From NCBI GenBank assembly GCA_013399115.1, contig VXAA01006474.1, forward strand, positions 269,010 to 333,009: a stretch of 64,000 nt of DNA. The letters run 5' to 3'. The translations under genes were made by a program, and so were the position numbers. Below the pieces are notes generated by a model, which made no database searches, was not told where the DNA came from, and saw nothing but the letters and a program-made list of their open reading frames with translations. Source of the DNA: Anseranas semipalmata. Lineage: Eukaryota; Chordata; Aves; Anseriformes; Anseranatidae. Numbering within the stretch: the first letter of the stretch is position 1; each line of letters begins with the position of its first letter. Below are positions 39,761-53,512 of the stretch, one piece after another.

Positions 39761-42700
39761 AGAGAAAGGAGCATAAAATCCCTTCTTTTTTCTCTTTCTG
39801 CTCCTACCCTGGGGGGAGGGTGTTAAGGGCCAGGGAAGCCTGAGGTAAGCCTATGAAGACTGTTTTTTCAGTGCTCTTTTGAGTGTGAAAAAGGTGGCAT
39901 GGGTCACTGTCCCCTCTTTAATGTCGGAAAACCCACACAGTTAGTAAATGTTGCATGTAAACTAAAGCATTTCATCCCTTCTCCTGCACTCCACGGCAGT
40001 GGGCCATGAACTAGTCACTTGAAAATCACAGAAAAATTTCACTTCAACATGTCCAGACAGTTTAGCACAGCAGGAACGTAAGAGAGATCAGTAATTAGCA
40101 GGTTGCTTTGCTGTTCCCCTTGTCTGCATTGGAACAATTTTTTCACCTGATGTGAAAAAATGTTGAGTTATAATGCACGAACCACGAACCTCCTGGCTGT
40201 ATAAAAGAGCTCAAAGTTTAAACCAATGTTTGTTAGTTTTCTCTGTAAAAAAGCTAGAACAATATGTTGGCTTTTGAATATAATCAGTGAGACTTCTCAA
40301 TTCGCTTCACAAATAAGCATGAGCTTTAGACATAGACAACTAAGGGCACAAAGAAAGCCAGCCTTCTCTCTTATTTTTGGACAAGAAAATAGTAAAAGGG
40401 GAAATGTGAAACATTAGTGTTCTACAGATAATTTCTAAAGATTCAACTCACCAATTTTACAGCATGTACGGATATAAAAATAACATACCTGGAATGTCAT
40501 TCCTACCCTCAAGTAAATAATAAAATATTTGTAAATGTCTTTTCAAAAATGAGATAAATTAGTGAATATAGAAATGAAGAAAATGAACAGTTTTTTATTC
40601 TGCTTCTTGTTGTAGATACAAGTTAGATACCAGATACCATGCAACTCTTTAAGCCTTTAGCACATACTGCCAGATGGTAATAGAGACTTGCTCCTGACTG
40701 AGAAACTATTCTGAAATGTGGTTAGACCAAGCAGAATAGCTTTGTAGGTAAGGTCTAATAGTGGCTTAAGTTCTCTTTGTTTCCTTCCTATATGAATTTA
40801 TAATAGTCATTAATGCCCAGTTTGTGCAAAATATGTACATGAACATCTTTATATTATTAGCCCAAAGGTTTTGTATGGTTTTGTTTTCTGGAAATCACGG
40901 GATCTTCCAAAAGAACAGCAGAGAGAAGGGCAGCCCTTTATCTCCTGCCAGCTGCTAGAAGGTCTAAAGAATAACAGCTGTAGTAAAAGAGATGGTGGTG
41001 CTATATATATGAAGTCTTCCTGTTCCTTCTAGTGCAACAGCATCCAACCTTTGTTTCTCTCCAAGATGTTCCGTGAAGCCTTTGTAAGACAGAGCACCAT
41101 CACATGTATCAGACACACAAAAGGGGAGGGATCGCAGGCGGGTGACTACAGCAGCTTACTTGAGGACATCCCATTCCATGATGGGACAAGTGGTAGTTGA
41201 GCATGCAGGTTAAACTGGCTTGCCTCTGTCAAGCCTAAACAGCTTCCTATGGCTCTGTTCCACAGTCAAGCCATTCAGTAACCAACGCTGCTCTACTCGC
41301 AGAACACCGATGATGATGGCACAGCTCTAAGCTGGGATGCACATTTGACCTTTGTATTTTTTTTAAGTCCCGGGTTTGTCATTCATAATCTAGCCTAACT
41401 CAGTTTCCCCTGGCAGTAAGACGCAGTTGATAAGTGTTACTTCTGGGGTGTGAGGAGACTAAGTCAATTTCCATGAACAGTGATCATTAAGATGAGGAGG
41501 AAAAAATAAAAAAAAAACAAATGAGCACACACACAACCAGCTCTTCATTCAAAGAGCGATGATCTGCTGAAGCTGTAAGGCTAAATGCCTGACGATTTTA
41601 ACAGGATGGAATAGAGATAAGGAGTCCTCCTGAAGGGTCTTTGATTCTGGAACTGACCTCTCTCTATTAGCACAGACTGTCACATCTTCAAAACATATTC
41701 AAACAGTTCTCTATTCCTAGCTTTTTGGCAGTGGTAATGAATCAAATTTTTAAGACTTTTCTCTCATGGTGGTGTTGATCTCAGTAATAAGCTGAACATC
41801 CTTGTTAATAATGGTTTACAATGCTTATGTCTCCAGATGGACACATTATAAGTACAAACAAATAATTGCAAATTGTGAATATAAGCATGCGTGCAGAGTC
41901 TCCTCTTTGTTTTGCATTTATATCTACATATTGTACTCCATTGAAATACTGGACCAAAAGACTATGGAGTAGTTTACTTAAAATCAGCACAGTGCACTGC
42001 AGCTTTCCTTTTCAGAATCCTTTAATATGGCTTTCATATTGCTTGCACTATTTTTAGTAAAATGGTGAAGTGTCTCTCCCTCCCCTTTCCCCTTCTCCCC
42101 TCCCATTAGATATCCCTTCTCTTCTCTCTTGTCCTTTAGCATGACAAACCATAAAGCTGTAAGGGAAGTCTGTTGATGAAGAAAAACACTGAGTCCTGAA
42201 ATGTATTTTTCTGGAAATCACTTTTCTTACTGCTCTGCTTGTTATGATGGTAGTAGAAACTATTTCTGGAGTTTGAATCTGGGTTGTTACCAGGCTTCCG
42301 TGCTTTGGCATGACCGCGGTATCCTTTTCAAGTATCATTTTTGCTTAGATTGGGAATCTGTTATCTATCCTGTTCACAAATGATGAAAAGACTAGATGAG
42401 CAGCTTCTAAGCAGCACTAGCTTCACGTCTTGCTGGGCCTTACTCTGTGAGGAACACAAACAAGGACTAGGACTGCAATAATACTCACAGAGTGGGGGAC
42501 TGTCAAAAGCGAATTCATTAATACAACACGGCTGGACATGCCTTCTGTAGGATTGCACTTTGTTTCCTGAAGAATTCTTAGCTGTATGAACACTGGGATC
42601 AACAAGCTAGTCTGCCCAAGGAAGTCAGTTTGCAGCAAGTTGAGTTTGAAATTACAGTGCAATGGAAACCCTGCTCCAACTATTACACAGTATGTTTTAA

Positions 42701-44453
42701 ATAAGTGGTAGTCTGCTTTGCTTTCAAAGCAAAATAATCTATCTTGTGGGAAGAAACCCTCAGCACATGCTAAAAGTGTCTGCACACAGAGCTAGTGTGG
42801 AAGCCTAACTTCCTGCTGTGTAAATAAGACTTGCATCTCCAGCCTCCTCCACGAGCCCTTCCCCTTGAAGAGAAGGTCTGTAAGAAACCCCACGTAGGTC
42901 CTTTGCAAAGTTTCTTGTATACTCTCTCCATCTTTTTCAGGGGTTACTGAGACTATTATACAGCACTGATATGATCTTAAAGTTGGGTAATACGCCTGAG
43001 TCTCTACTGACTTGAATCCTGTGTGGTCATTGGCACATCTACAGAGAGAGTGCCACTTAAAAATTCTCCACTTTCTTAGAGCAGTGATAAAGTTTTGCAG
43101 TCACTTGTACTCTTTGCACAAGAATAAATGAGTGAACAGTGTGCAAAGCAGGAGAAAGTCACCCATATTTCTTGCCGCATTGTGAAAGAGAGAGCTGATG
43201 GGTCAAAATCTAGACTTAATTTCCCCACTGTAAAATTGGGTTAACTATGCTCCTATAATTGCTACTTCCATACAAGTTAGGACTTGACTCTGCTCTTCTT
43301 ACAAGATACTGTCCAAATCAAGATGTGAACAGTTCACAAGAAGCAGAACCACTTGTGATGATGTTTTAAATGATTGAAATTTGGATTCATTCATGCAGCA
43401 ATTAAAACATGCTTACTCCAATCTGCAATAGAGGGACTTTCATGTTTGTTAATTTTATTTCACTTTTGATAATTTTTTTCTTCATTTAAAGTAACACGTT
43501 TTATTTGGGTAAGGCAGACAAGGATCAGGCCCTCCTTATCCAAGAAGTAAATCATTCCATCTTGGAAGCATCGGTTAAGGGATACTTGCAGGATTTCTTG
43601 CAACTAGAAACAGTATCCACTAATGTCAGCAGTTGTAGTGTTACTAAAGATGTGACAATACAGCTTGACAGGATTGGGCCTGTAGTTAACCAGGAGCAAC
43701 AAATCTTGAGCGTGTATTCATCTTCTGAGGTAATTTGGAGGTATGATATTTGAATTTCCTTTCATGAGGTTATGGAGCAGATTAAGGAAGCGCTGTCTCT
43801 TACCATTTTAACCGCTGATTAAGCTGGGAAGGCAATGGAAGCTTTAGCTGAACTTTCATCTCCTGGGCTGCTATTAGCTTTTTAAACCAGGATATTAACA
43901 ACCCCTCGAAAAGGTCTAAACACTGATTTAACATGTAGGTGACTCCTGCTGAGGATATGCACAAAGCAGAGAGTGTGTATATAAGGAGAAGCAGGAATTT
44001 GTCTGTATATAGAGTGAACCGGTGCTTCTATCATGAGAAAGGATGGGGCAGAAAGGAAGTTTTACAGCTACACGCATCCTATGCGTACACACATAGCTTT
44101 TACATACAGAGACAAAGATATCTTTATCCACACGACAGATAGACAAACAGACTGACTGACTTCAAACTTGCACTTTCAGTGTGGATTTTTTTCCCCCCAT
44201 CTCCGGGTACTGCTTTTCAAAATTGCCTGAGGCTACAGTACAGCACCTCAGATCCCCAAGGCCCATTGCCTGGCTCCTAATAGCCACTCTCCATCTGTGT
44301 CACATGAACAGCTGATGAGATAGCTCCAGTGTCTGTATTTTGGAGAGCATATCCACCCAGGTTAAAATGCTGGGGTTGCCAAGGAGCAGTCAGAAGCCAT
44401 TAGTGTTTGTGAGAATTTGCCTTGCAGCAGTTCCTTGGCATAGTGGAAAGTAA

Positions 44454-44498
44454 GTGTGTGTGTGTGTGCGTGCGCATGTGTGTGTGTGCTAGTGTGTG
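44454..44498. repeat. TG/CG microsatellite
   Basis: About 45 nt of alternating purine-pyrimidine (TG with interspersed CG), which has Z-DNA-forming potential. Confidence 0.9.
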
Positions 44499-46322
44499 AT
44501 AGAGAGGAGTAGGGTGGAATGGGGAGGGGGGAGCAGAAAGGAGCGCTTTCTAAATAACCAACATCTTACAAAAGTGAGCAGTTGGATACAGTATATAGGG
44601 CTTCCGTAAGCTCTTTGATTGGTTTGCTGTGATTCGACTCTCCTTTTTCTGTCATTAACGGAAACAGAAAAGAAAAGAAGCATGAGAAAGAGCGGTGACT
44701 TCGGGGTCTTGCTCTGGTGTTTGGGCAGATGGAAAGGAGCTGCTCTGCCTTGGGGCAGGGTGGTTGTAATGAAGTGGCCTGTCAGTCTGTAAATAGTGAG
44801 GGTCATCTCTTCCATGTGATGGAGGGTATCACATTGCAGTGAAAATGGAAATGTCAATAAAATTAATCTGCCAGCTCTTTGCTGTGGCTTTTTCTGTCTC
44901 TCCGGTCCGAGAGGGTTGGTTTTTCAGAGGGGAGGTAGCGAAAGAAGGGTGATCTGGCACAGGAGGGAGGATGGAGCTGAAACACAAGTTTTGAAGCAAA
45001 TGGGCTGTATGTAGCTGCAACGTATTTCGTTTAGTAGCACTATGGAGCTAGACAAGGCTATAGGAATTAGCTTGTGAATCTATAGCATTCCTCAGGAAGC
45101 TATGGAGCGTCTAGCTCAGGCTACATTGAGCACAGAGTTTATTGTTTTAGGCTTTCTTGGACAAGGTTTTTACTTAGCATGGGATTTATGGCATTTACTG
45201 CTAATGAATGTCTATTCTTAAATTACAAAAACCACCGTCTCAGCACAATTCCCAGATGTCCTTCCAGGACCTCGGCTTCTTAAACACCAGCAGGGAGCAT
45301 AAACTCTCCACTTCTCTGTTTTCCTCTTTCGTGTGGCTCCGGGCTAATGATGTGTAAGGAAAACACAGCAATCTATAAAGTCTCAGTGCTGTCCCAGTAT
45401 TCTTCATTTATTTTGCATTTGATTATGCCACAAGTCGGATCTTGTTTCTTTCCTTTTTTTAAAGTTATTAGTTCAAATATTAATGTAGGAATATGGCATA
45501 TATTGCTGCTCTTGATTGATGCCTTCCCAAAAACAGGAAGACGTGCTCGTATGAATTTTAAGAAAGTAGGGGTCCTGCAATGCCTTGCCAGAAGAGTTTT
45601 TCAGATACATAATTTAGATGCCCTCCAGGCAGGCTTTCAAGGCATTTTTGCTGGAGGGCAAGAAAAAATAACTATGACTGTTAAAAGTAAATGATTTTTG
45701 CTAATGCACAATTAATGCCAGGGAAAAGCACAGAAGAGAAAGATGTTGATGGAAAGTTCTGATTAAGTGAGAGCTCTACCTTGATGTGCATCTTTCTTTT
45801 TAATGATAATAATCACTGATGCAGAGATGTAGAAGTTTTCATGTCATGCAAATGCTGTATGCAGGGTCATACTAGGTGTACGTGTTTGTGCCTGCGTATG
45901 TATGTGTGTTAGGGGTGATACTTCTGGGGAGGGGCTCATCTGACAGTGTGTTATGTGCACTGAACAGTGACACAGTTACTGCCACCTCTTCAGAGGGCCT
46001 CAAATATATAGACTACAGAACATTTAACTTGATTACTTATAGTACGTATTCAGAATGGTTGTAGGGATGCATTTACAGTGAATGGGTTTTCTTGTGGCAG
46101 GTTTTCCCACATTGAATCCCATAATTGACAAAGAGCTATTGCACTATGTCAAGCACACGATTATAATTGAATTAATGATATATGCATGTGTGAGACAAAA
46201 TTAGTATTTGGAGAGACATGGTTTCTAAGTTTTGCATATTTGTATCAGCACTCATATAATGGGAAACTGTATGTTCTGATCTATCAAATCAAAATAAAAC
46301 TGTAGTAGTAGTATCTTGGTAA

Positions 46323-46598
<276 letters not shown>

Positions 46599-46714
46599 TA
46601 GAAATCAATTGTCCCCATAATTTTTGGACCATTATTAGGGCTCAGTTATCATTGTTTTTTTTTTTTTTAGATTTTTTTTCTTGGCTCTTGGAATCATGAC
46701 AAATCTGAAAGAAA

Positions 46715-46752
46715 CATATATATTTATGTATATATAAATATACATACATACC
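46715..46752. repeat. A/T-rich imperfect microsatellite
   Basis: ATATATATTTATGTATATA followed by AATATACATACATAC. Simple sequence. Confidence 0.8.
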
Positions 46753-49700
46753 TAGAGAGAGAGAAAAAAAGAGAAAGTACAAAGTCTTATCACTGATCAA
46801 CGCCTACATATAAAGTAACCATTTTTTTGCTTTGAACTATTCAAGGGGGGTTCTTGCTTTAGCATATACAAAGCTCCGCTTTCTGGATTGTTTATTGTTG
46901 CCCTCTGTTTACATGACTTTCATACGTGTTTGGTGGCAGAGAGAACCCTCATCTGTGTGTTCTGACATATACTGTGGGATGATAGAGAAGTCAAAGCAGC
47001 ATCTTGCAAACTTGTTGTATGTTAATTTTGTGAGAAATATAGAAGGCTTATGGCTTCCTTAATTCTTCAGTTGTGTAACAGAGAGCAATAAACACATTTT
47101 TGGTTTCTCTTCAAGTCCATTATGTTAAATGCTGTCCATACTCACATTTGGGGGAGAGAGATTACATATGTGAAAAAGCTATAATTTAAATGGGCTATCT
47201 TTATCCTCCTGCTTGCAATTGTTGGTGCAATGTGTTGGTGTTCTGTTGACTATTATAGCTTTACTTAGAAATCAAAATACAGTTCCACAGAAAACCTGGT
47301 AACACTCTTTGTAGTTTACTTTGTGTGTGAAATAATGAAAACTGGTAAAATTATCAATTGATTTTCCTTTTCCTCTCATTGTAAAATTGTTTCTCACTTC
47401 ATAAGCTTTAAAATGCTAACTGTTATTAACTACCTCTTCTTCTCTCAAAGTTTTATAAATTTCCCCAGTAGCTGATGTTGGTTACAGTGTAATGATTTCG
47501 GGACAAGGTACCCTTCTCATTTATGATAGGGACTATTGAACTGCTCTGCTAGCAGTGCAGCTAAAGGGGGGAGCAATAGATCCACATTTCTAAACCATCA
47601 TTTTGATGTAAGGACATTAGTAGCAAACTAAGGTGCATTGATCTGGCCTGTGGGGTCAGGATTAGCTGGAATAGCCAGTGTCTCTGCTGGAGTAGTGGTT
47701 ATTCCTGCCTCCCAGCTATGGCCATTTCAAAGGTCAGGTGCCCTGTACCCACTTGGCTCAGAGGAATTAGACAGAACATGAGTCTCTGGGCTGATTACTT
47801 AACCAAAGACAAAATAATGAGTCCTAAGCAAATACTGACTAATTGAAAGGGCTGTAAATCCATTACATATTGGTCAGGGATAATCAGGAGTATTTAATCA
47901 CTTTTATCTATTCAGGAGCACTGAAGCTGCAACAGCAAAGCCCTGAACCTTGCCATGTGCTTATTATTCTCATCATTATCAAAATTACTTCACAGCTGTT
48001 CTTTGCTACATCACCTCAGCTGGAGATTTACTAACCTGTAAAATGTTTTTAATTTGGAAGTCGAGTGAGTGTGAGTGGAGGGTTTTTCATTTAGCTGTAG
48101 GGTATCTTTAGAGGAGTAGTTACAGGGAGACAGCAAAAAGCATGGCCACAAATAAACCAGTTTCTTTTGTACCTGTTTCCATGTTAACTCCATTTCCTCT
48201 TATGATATTTGTGACAACTTTTTTTTTTTCTCCCTACCTTCCTTTCTTGCATTCTCCTTGAAAGCATTCAACACATGCTTATTAAACAGTCAGCTAACTC
48301 TCACTTCTCTTGATGAAGGTCCTCTTAGCTTTTTGAAGTCCCTTTTCCTTGTTTCTGTCCTCTCTCTCCTGACCCTCTCCATTCCACATGAACTGAGGAA
48401 ATTTGCCATCACTGGTGAGGATGGCCTCACAAAAATCAAATTAAATGAACACAAAAAAGCCCCAACCCTTTTACCATCCAAGCTTTAATGAGTTTGCAGG
48501 TGTTGAAAGATTTACTGTGCTGTAATTCTCAGACCTGCAAACTGATAATGGAGACCCCTGACCAGTGCAATGTAAATTCAGAAAGATTCTTGCCATAAAC
48601 ACATGCAGAGAAGGAAGAGACCTCCTTTCTTTTAAAGATCTCACACTTTTTCTCAAATTAGCTTGCCCATTCAAAGTGCAGCTCTGGCTGAGCCAGAACA
48701 GGGGAATCTGTGATGTACAATTTTATTGTTTCAAGTAAATATCTTTACAATGGCGGTCCATGATTCAATGTACATTCCTTCATTACTACTCTAACCTTAT
48801 TTCAAATTGGTTTGTTCCTTCTTTGTGCTGTATGACCTGTTCTTGTATTACAATAATCCCCTGATGTACCCTTTTTTCTTTCTCTCTCTTTTTTTTTTTT
48901 TAAAAAAGAAACTAATTGAATTATCTCATTATTTTAGTTTGTTAAGCAAATGTATTTTACATCTCAGGATGTGTTCTTAAAGAAGGAGCTGCTTAGGCTT
49001 TGCCCCCTGAATGGGCCATTGGTACATTTTGACATTCATGCATTCATTAAGGAGAGGAACATAAAAGGACTCTGGTTGTATTTTTTTTCAAACACCCAAC
49101 CAGCATGGAGCAACTTTTCCATAAGCCACAGGGGTCTCTCTACATATGTTCTCAACTGCAAGCCATTGTCACCTATTCTGAATACCTCAAAAGGACAAAT
49201 AAAATACTAAAGGCCAACTGTAGCAATTGTTAGCTGTTAGTCTCAATATGACAAAAATCATTAACCTCTGGTTTCCCTGGAAGGAGAAGCTGTGGCAGTC
49301 CATCTCTTATGGTGTGGATTTAACTCGAAATTCCTTTAGATTGTCAAATTCAAAGAGAGTAACTCAGTTCTGACTAATTGTATTTACTTACGATTTTAAA
49401 TCAAATGCTATTTTTTCTTTATTCAGTCAGTTTGCAAACTCCTAAGGTAACTGATTTTAAAAATTGATTTGCCTAAGTGGCTTTTTGAAGAGACAGGCAC
49501 TTGAACTCTGATGTAGAATGAATGTATCTGACAGGCTGTATCTTTCAAAACAATTTATATCCCCTATCACAACTTCCATTTTGCAGTAACTTTAATTATA
49601 TTTGAAATAGGATACACATGCATGTTTGTGTTGTTGGAAATCAAATGTAAGGAGTAAGAGCTTCTGTCATGTTCTTGTTCACTTATTGAGCTCTGTCTTA

Positions 49701-50578
49701 TATTTGGAATTACAGCAGTACCGGAAGATGAAAGATCTGAGGATGAATTGGTTGGAAATGTGTATGCTTTTTCTGGATAATATCCAGTGTTTAAGAAAGT
49801 AGAGGAAATCCTAGTCTGGTAGTATAAGCTTTTCAATAGTACATAAAGATTACGACATCAGAAAGGTAAACCTGACATTAAGGCTGTTTTTATTTGAGTT
49901 CAAAGGTGGTTAAAGAAAAGAAACAGCAAGAAATCTGACCCAAGCCGAGAGTTTATTCATAGCTTTGGAAGACTCCTTTTCCTCTATGCCAAGGACTCCT
50001 TAGTACACTCAATTAGCCTCTCAGACATCTCTGCTTTCCTCCCTCAAGTGCTCCCCTATTTGCCCTGCAAAGAACATATTTGATCATGAAGTGAAAACAG
50101 GAAGTGTTCAGATGTATAGACACCTCCAGCTTACATCAATGTTGAGATTAGGATTTCTTACTAGCAACTATACAGAGCTTGCCCCCCTCCTCCCATGCCC
50201 TTTTAATGGATAGAGGACCTTTAAAATGTATGTACATAATCAGAAAAGAACAAAGTTATAAAGGAAGCAATTATACCATTCTATGGACTTGTACCTCTGG
50301 TAGTTCATCCTTCTCTGCAGCATAGTTTATCAAGAACTACACTTTGCTATATTCAACATTTTTTCCCCTTCTTTTACGGTACTGGTTGAACAGAGACTTA
50401 GCTGGTGTGATGCCCTTTGTTAAAATTTTATTTCGGTTGTTTCTTTTGTTATAGTCTGTAAGAAGATGTGTATTGTAACTAAAAGTACCAGAAATTCCAA
50501 TGGTAGCATATAAAATATAAACATTTTATATGACACTGCTAGATTCCCAGCCGATGGTGTTTATGATAACAACCCTGC

Positions 50579-50594
50579 TTTTTTTTTTTTTTTT
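50579..50594. repeat. T homopolymer (16 nt)
   Basis: Uninterrupted T run followed by GC and more T. Confidence 0.9.
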
Positions 50595-51469
50595 GCTTTT
50601 TTGCTAGTTGAAGCAAAATATTTATTAGTCATTTTAGCCTGATTTCCACAATCTCCTGGCTAAAAAATCTTGCTTTTAACAGTTTCTTGTAGAGTAGATT
50701 TTGGTTTCACCTACCTCAGGGTCAGGCTAGAACAAGTTCTATTGGAACATGTTAAAATGAATCAGTCACAGCTTTTGTACTTACCTGAATGAATTTTTTT
50801 AACTTGCAGTATTCAGGTGGCCAGACAGAATAATATCAATAGTTTTACTGAAACAGATTTTTTTTTCTATATTTATGTGGGTGTATCTGAGAATATAATG
50901 TATCTCTATCATATTTTAATGAATGGCTTACCAAGCCTTTTATGCAGGCAGCTGTTTTATGTATTCATTAAAGTTGATTGTAGAGATAATGTCTTCAACT
51001 AAACCCAATCCTGGCATTTTGGAGCAGACTTTCAAAACAGTTGAAACCATCCCACCTTCATAAATATCTCCTCCTATATCCTGATTTTAGGAATAATACT
51101 TAAGGGAGGGTTAGGAACATAGGTTGCTATTGCATACTTGCTATTGTGAAGGCATTATGAGGAACCGTAGTGCTTGTGTTGGACCAAACAGTAATGTGCT
51201 GTATGCTCCCAGGGTACACTAAGGAGAGGAATGATGTCCTCTGGTAGTCCTGTAAAGCTACCTGCATGTGGGTTCTCATGGCTGCTGTTTCCATTTTAGT
51301 GTATCATGTAGTCAGAGAGTTGGAGGAGACTGAAGTACAATATTACTCCAGGTCTGTTTTTTAGGTAGGGCTGAGTTTACAGCCAGGCAAGAAGTTGTCT
51401 GGTGGTGTGGGACAGACCTCTCAAATCATACAAACGAGAAATGTATTGCCCTGGTCTGGAAAATATTAA

Positions 51470-51535
51470 TGCGCCCATTTTTCAGCTGGGTAAACTTTGT
51501 GAGGGGAGGTTGAATGATGTCCTCCAAGTCCTTTG
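51470..51535 (-). repeat. MIR-like SINE fragment, reverse orientation
   Basis: CCCATTTTTCAGCTGGGTAA followed by AGGTTGAATGATGTCCTCCAAG parallels the reverse complement of MIR (CCCATTTTACAGATGGGGAA ... GTTAAGTGACTTGCCC, from memory). Short and diverged. Confidence 0.45.
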
Positions 51536-51956
51536 GAAAAATTATGCTAAACTCCCATGACCAGTAGTACTGTAGTCCTCAAGAACATGGAGCTGAGTAT
51601 CTTCGCACCCAAAGTGTGCTGGTGGCTCACCATCAGAGCTGACCTAGTGGGGCAGAGCTGGCAGCTGCTGCTGGTATTTACTGTTATTGCTGGGGGTAGC
51701 ATAGTACTGCCTAATGTCACTGGCATCCTCTCCTGTCCCGACTGCATGCAGTACAGCATCACCAGGAACAGTCTGCAGAGTCAGAATAGAACAAAACTGG
51801 ATTTTTTTCTCAAAATGCTACTTCTGCTCACAGTCCGAAAGGCGTAATCCTCTGACAATTTGTAGTCCTCGGCTATGAAATCAGCTTCAAAGCTTCGAAT
51901 TTAGAAGCAGCTCGAACACTCATATACCTTTTAAAGGCTATAATCTTAAAAGAAAA

Positions 51957-51981
51957 GGGCTGAGATGGGGTGGGGGTGGGG
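51957..51981 (+). other. G-quadruplex candidate
   Basis: GGG, GGGG, GGGGG and GGGG are separated by loops of about 7, 1 and 1 nt. Confidence 0.5.
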
Positions 51982-52129
51982 CTTTGTTTGTTTTAAAAAT
52001 GGAATCTGAGATTAGATCTGACATTTCTACATCCACCCCCTACAGAAAAGGGAACCCAGGGTCATGGGGTGTGTGGGCCTCAAAAGCTAGCTTTGTCTCT
52101 GAGTGGTTAATCTAATCATTGTTACATAG

Positions 52130-52560
52130 ACATCTGTTATTTCTTCTGAAAAATTGATGCTTTTGTGACACAATGATCCATCTATTTAGTACAACGGCCT
52201 GAGTAATTAAATTAAAAAAAGAATATTTTTGCTGGAGCATGTATTATAAAACTGCCATACCTCCCTGTACCAGCAAAAAGGCTGGAGAGAGAAGGGAGAG
52301 GGAGGTGGGGAGAGGGAGCGCTTTAAGCCCGGCATTGTTTTCTGCTCGCTTGAGGAAAACATCTGTGAATTGTTTGAACTGAACCTTACCAGGGACTGTC
52401 TGAATCTGTGTCATCTCTGTTTAATTTCAGGAAATGATGTCACAGTGCATTAAATAACAATGCTATGTGATTTATTTTTACTTGTACATGCTGTCCTAAG
52501 CATTTCTGTTACATGGCAGTGTTTTCAATTAACTGCAAGCTTTCAGTTTAAAAAATATAT
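52130..52560. other. Candidate regulatory block with SOX/POU-like and CRE-like words
   Basis: Contains GAGTAATTAAATTAAA near 52201, TGATGTCA (CRE variant) at 52435-52442, and CATTAAATAACAATG at 52448-52462, which agrees with the reverse SOX-POU composite (ATTTGCATAACAATG) at 11 of 15 positions. A purine-rich stretch (52282-52320) interrupts it. No coding signature. Enhancer role is inference. Confidence 0.32.
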
Positions 52561-53178
52561 TCGATAATGCTTTTTTGGGCATGGGTATTGGGAGGCTGGG
52601 TGTTTTAGGGGGTCACCAAGGTTCAGGGCTGTCTGAGGGCTCCGGGCCCATTTGTCATGTGCTTATTTGTAGTTGGGACTGGATGTCAGCACTCTCGTCA
52701 CCCATGGCAACCTCCAGGACCGTTGGTTTGTTACAAAGCGTGTCTGTGGAGGAAAAACTAAATATTCCCAACCTATCCGTCAAAAGACCTATTAGATAGT
52801 TATAGCGAGGCCTGCATACTGTAGCTTCTGCCTTTATCAAACTTTCTGCACTCCCCCTTCTTCTGTAAAAGAATAGAGGACATAAGTCAATTCTGTCTGC
52901 CATCTGTCGCCTTTTTAGCTGTTCCTCAAATTAAAGAGACAGTCCAAAATTTAAATAATCTGATAGAAGCATAGAAAGCCCGCGTGTAAATTATCGTGTT
53001 TCCATTTGATTTTTAACTCCTCATTTTATTTTGAAGAGAGATCTTTATTGTACTTCTTCGGAGATCAAAATATGTTTCATGTTTCTGCTTCAAAAATAGC
53101 ATTCTGAGAAATATTGGATTTGCAGTGTCACGGAGTTGTTATCTAATAAGATTCCAAGTTATATATAGGGTGAAATTC

Positions 53179-53193
53179 GCACACACACACACA
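53179..53193. repeat. CA microsatellite
   Basis: (CA)7 beside the CpG-rich patch. Confidence 0.85.
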
Positions 53194-53207
53194 GAGCAAA
53201 CAATCCG

Positions 53208-53512
53208 CGCACTGCGAATCCTGCAAAGGCACCTCCCTTCTTCCCCCTCTCCCCTCCTCTCCCCGACCCTCGGTAGGCCGAGGGCCGCAGGAAGTCCTTC
53301 CACGCTGCTGCCAGGATGAGCCTGGCTCCTCGGCCCACCCAGCAGCCCTTTCCCAGGCCTGCTACAACAGTGTTTCACGCTCCCCTGTCCGATGCTAGCT
53401 AGTTCTGCTTCACCTCCTCCTCTCCGTTTTTCCTCCTCCTCAGCAGGCAGCGTGGCATGGCAGGACGGAGGGAGCCACAGCGTCGTTTACGTTGCGCGTT
53501 AGGTCAGCCACT
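53208..53512. other. CpG-rich intronic patch (short CpG-island-like)
   Basis: About 300 bp with clearly raised G+C and many CpGs (CCGCGCACTGCG, CTCGGTAGGCCGAGGGCCG, GGACGGAG, CGTCGTTTACGTTGCGCG), unlike the flanking CpG-poor intron. It includes a polypyrimidine stretch and a perfect 7-bp hairpin at 53267-53284 (CCCTCGG-TAGG-CCGAGGG). It could be an intragenic promoter, an enhancer or a CpG remnant. No TATA box or first exon can be defended. Confidence 0.45.

Noticed and set aside
41395..41430. CTCAGTTTCCCCTGGCAGTAAG, MIR-like
   Set aside because: Only one short word matches and flanking MIR segments are missing.
42423..42785. 120-codon open frame on the minus strand
   Set aside because: No recognisable protein similarity, and no promoter or splice context.
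43190..43300. Possible further inverted-repeat element (GGGTCAAAATC ... AAATTGGGTTAAC)
   Set aside because: Only scattered words match and no right terminus could be found.
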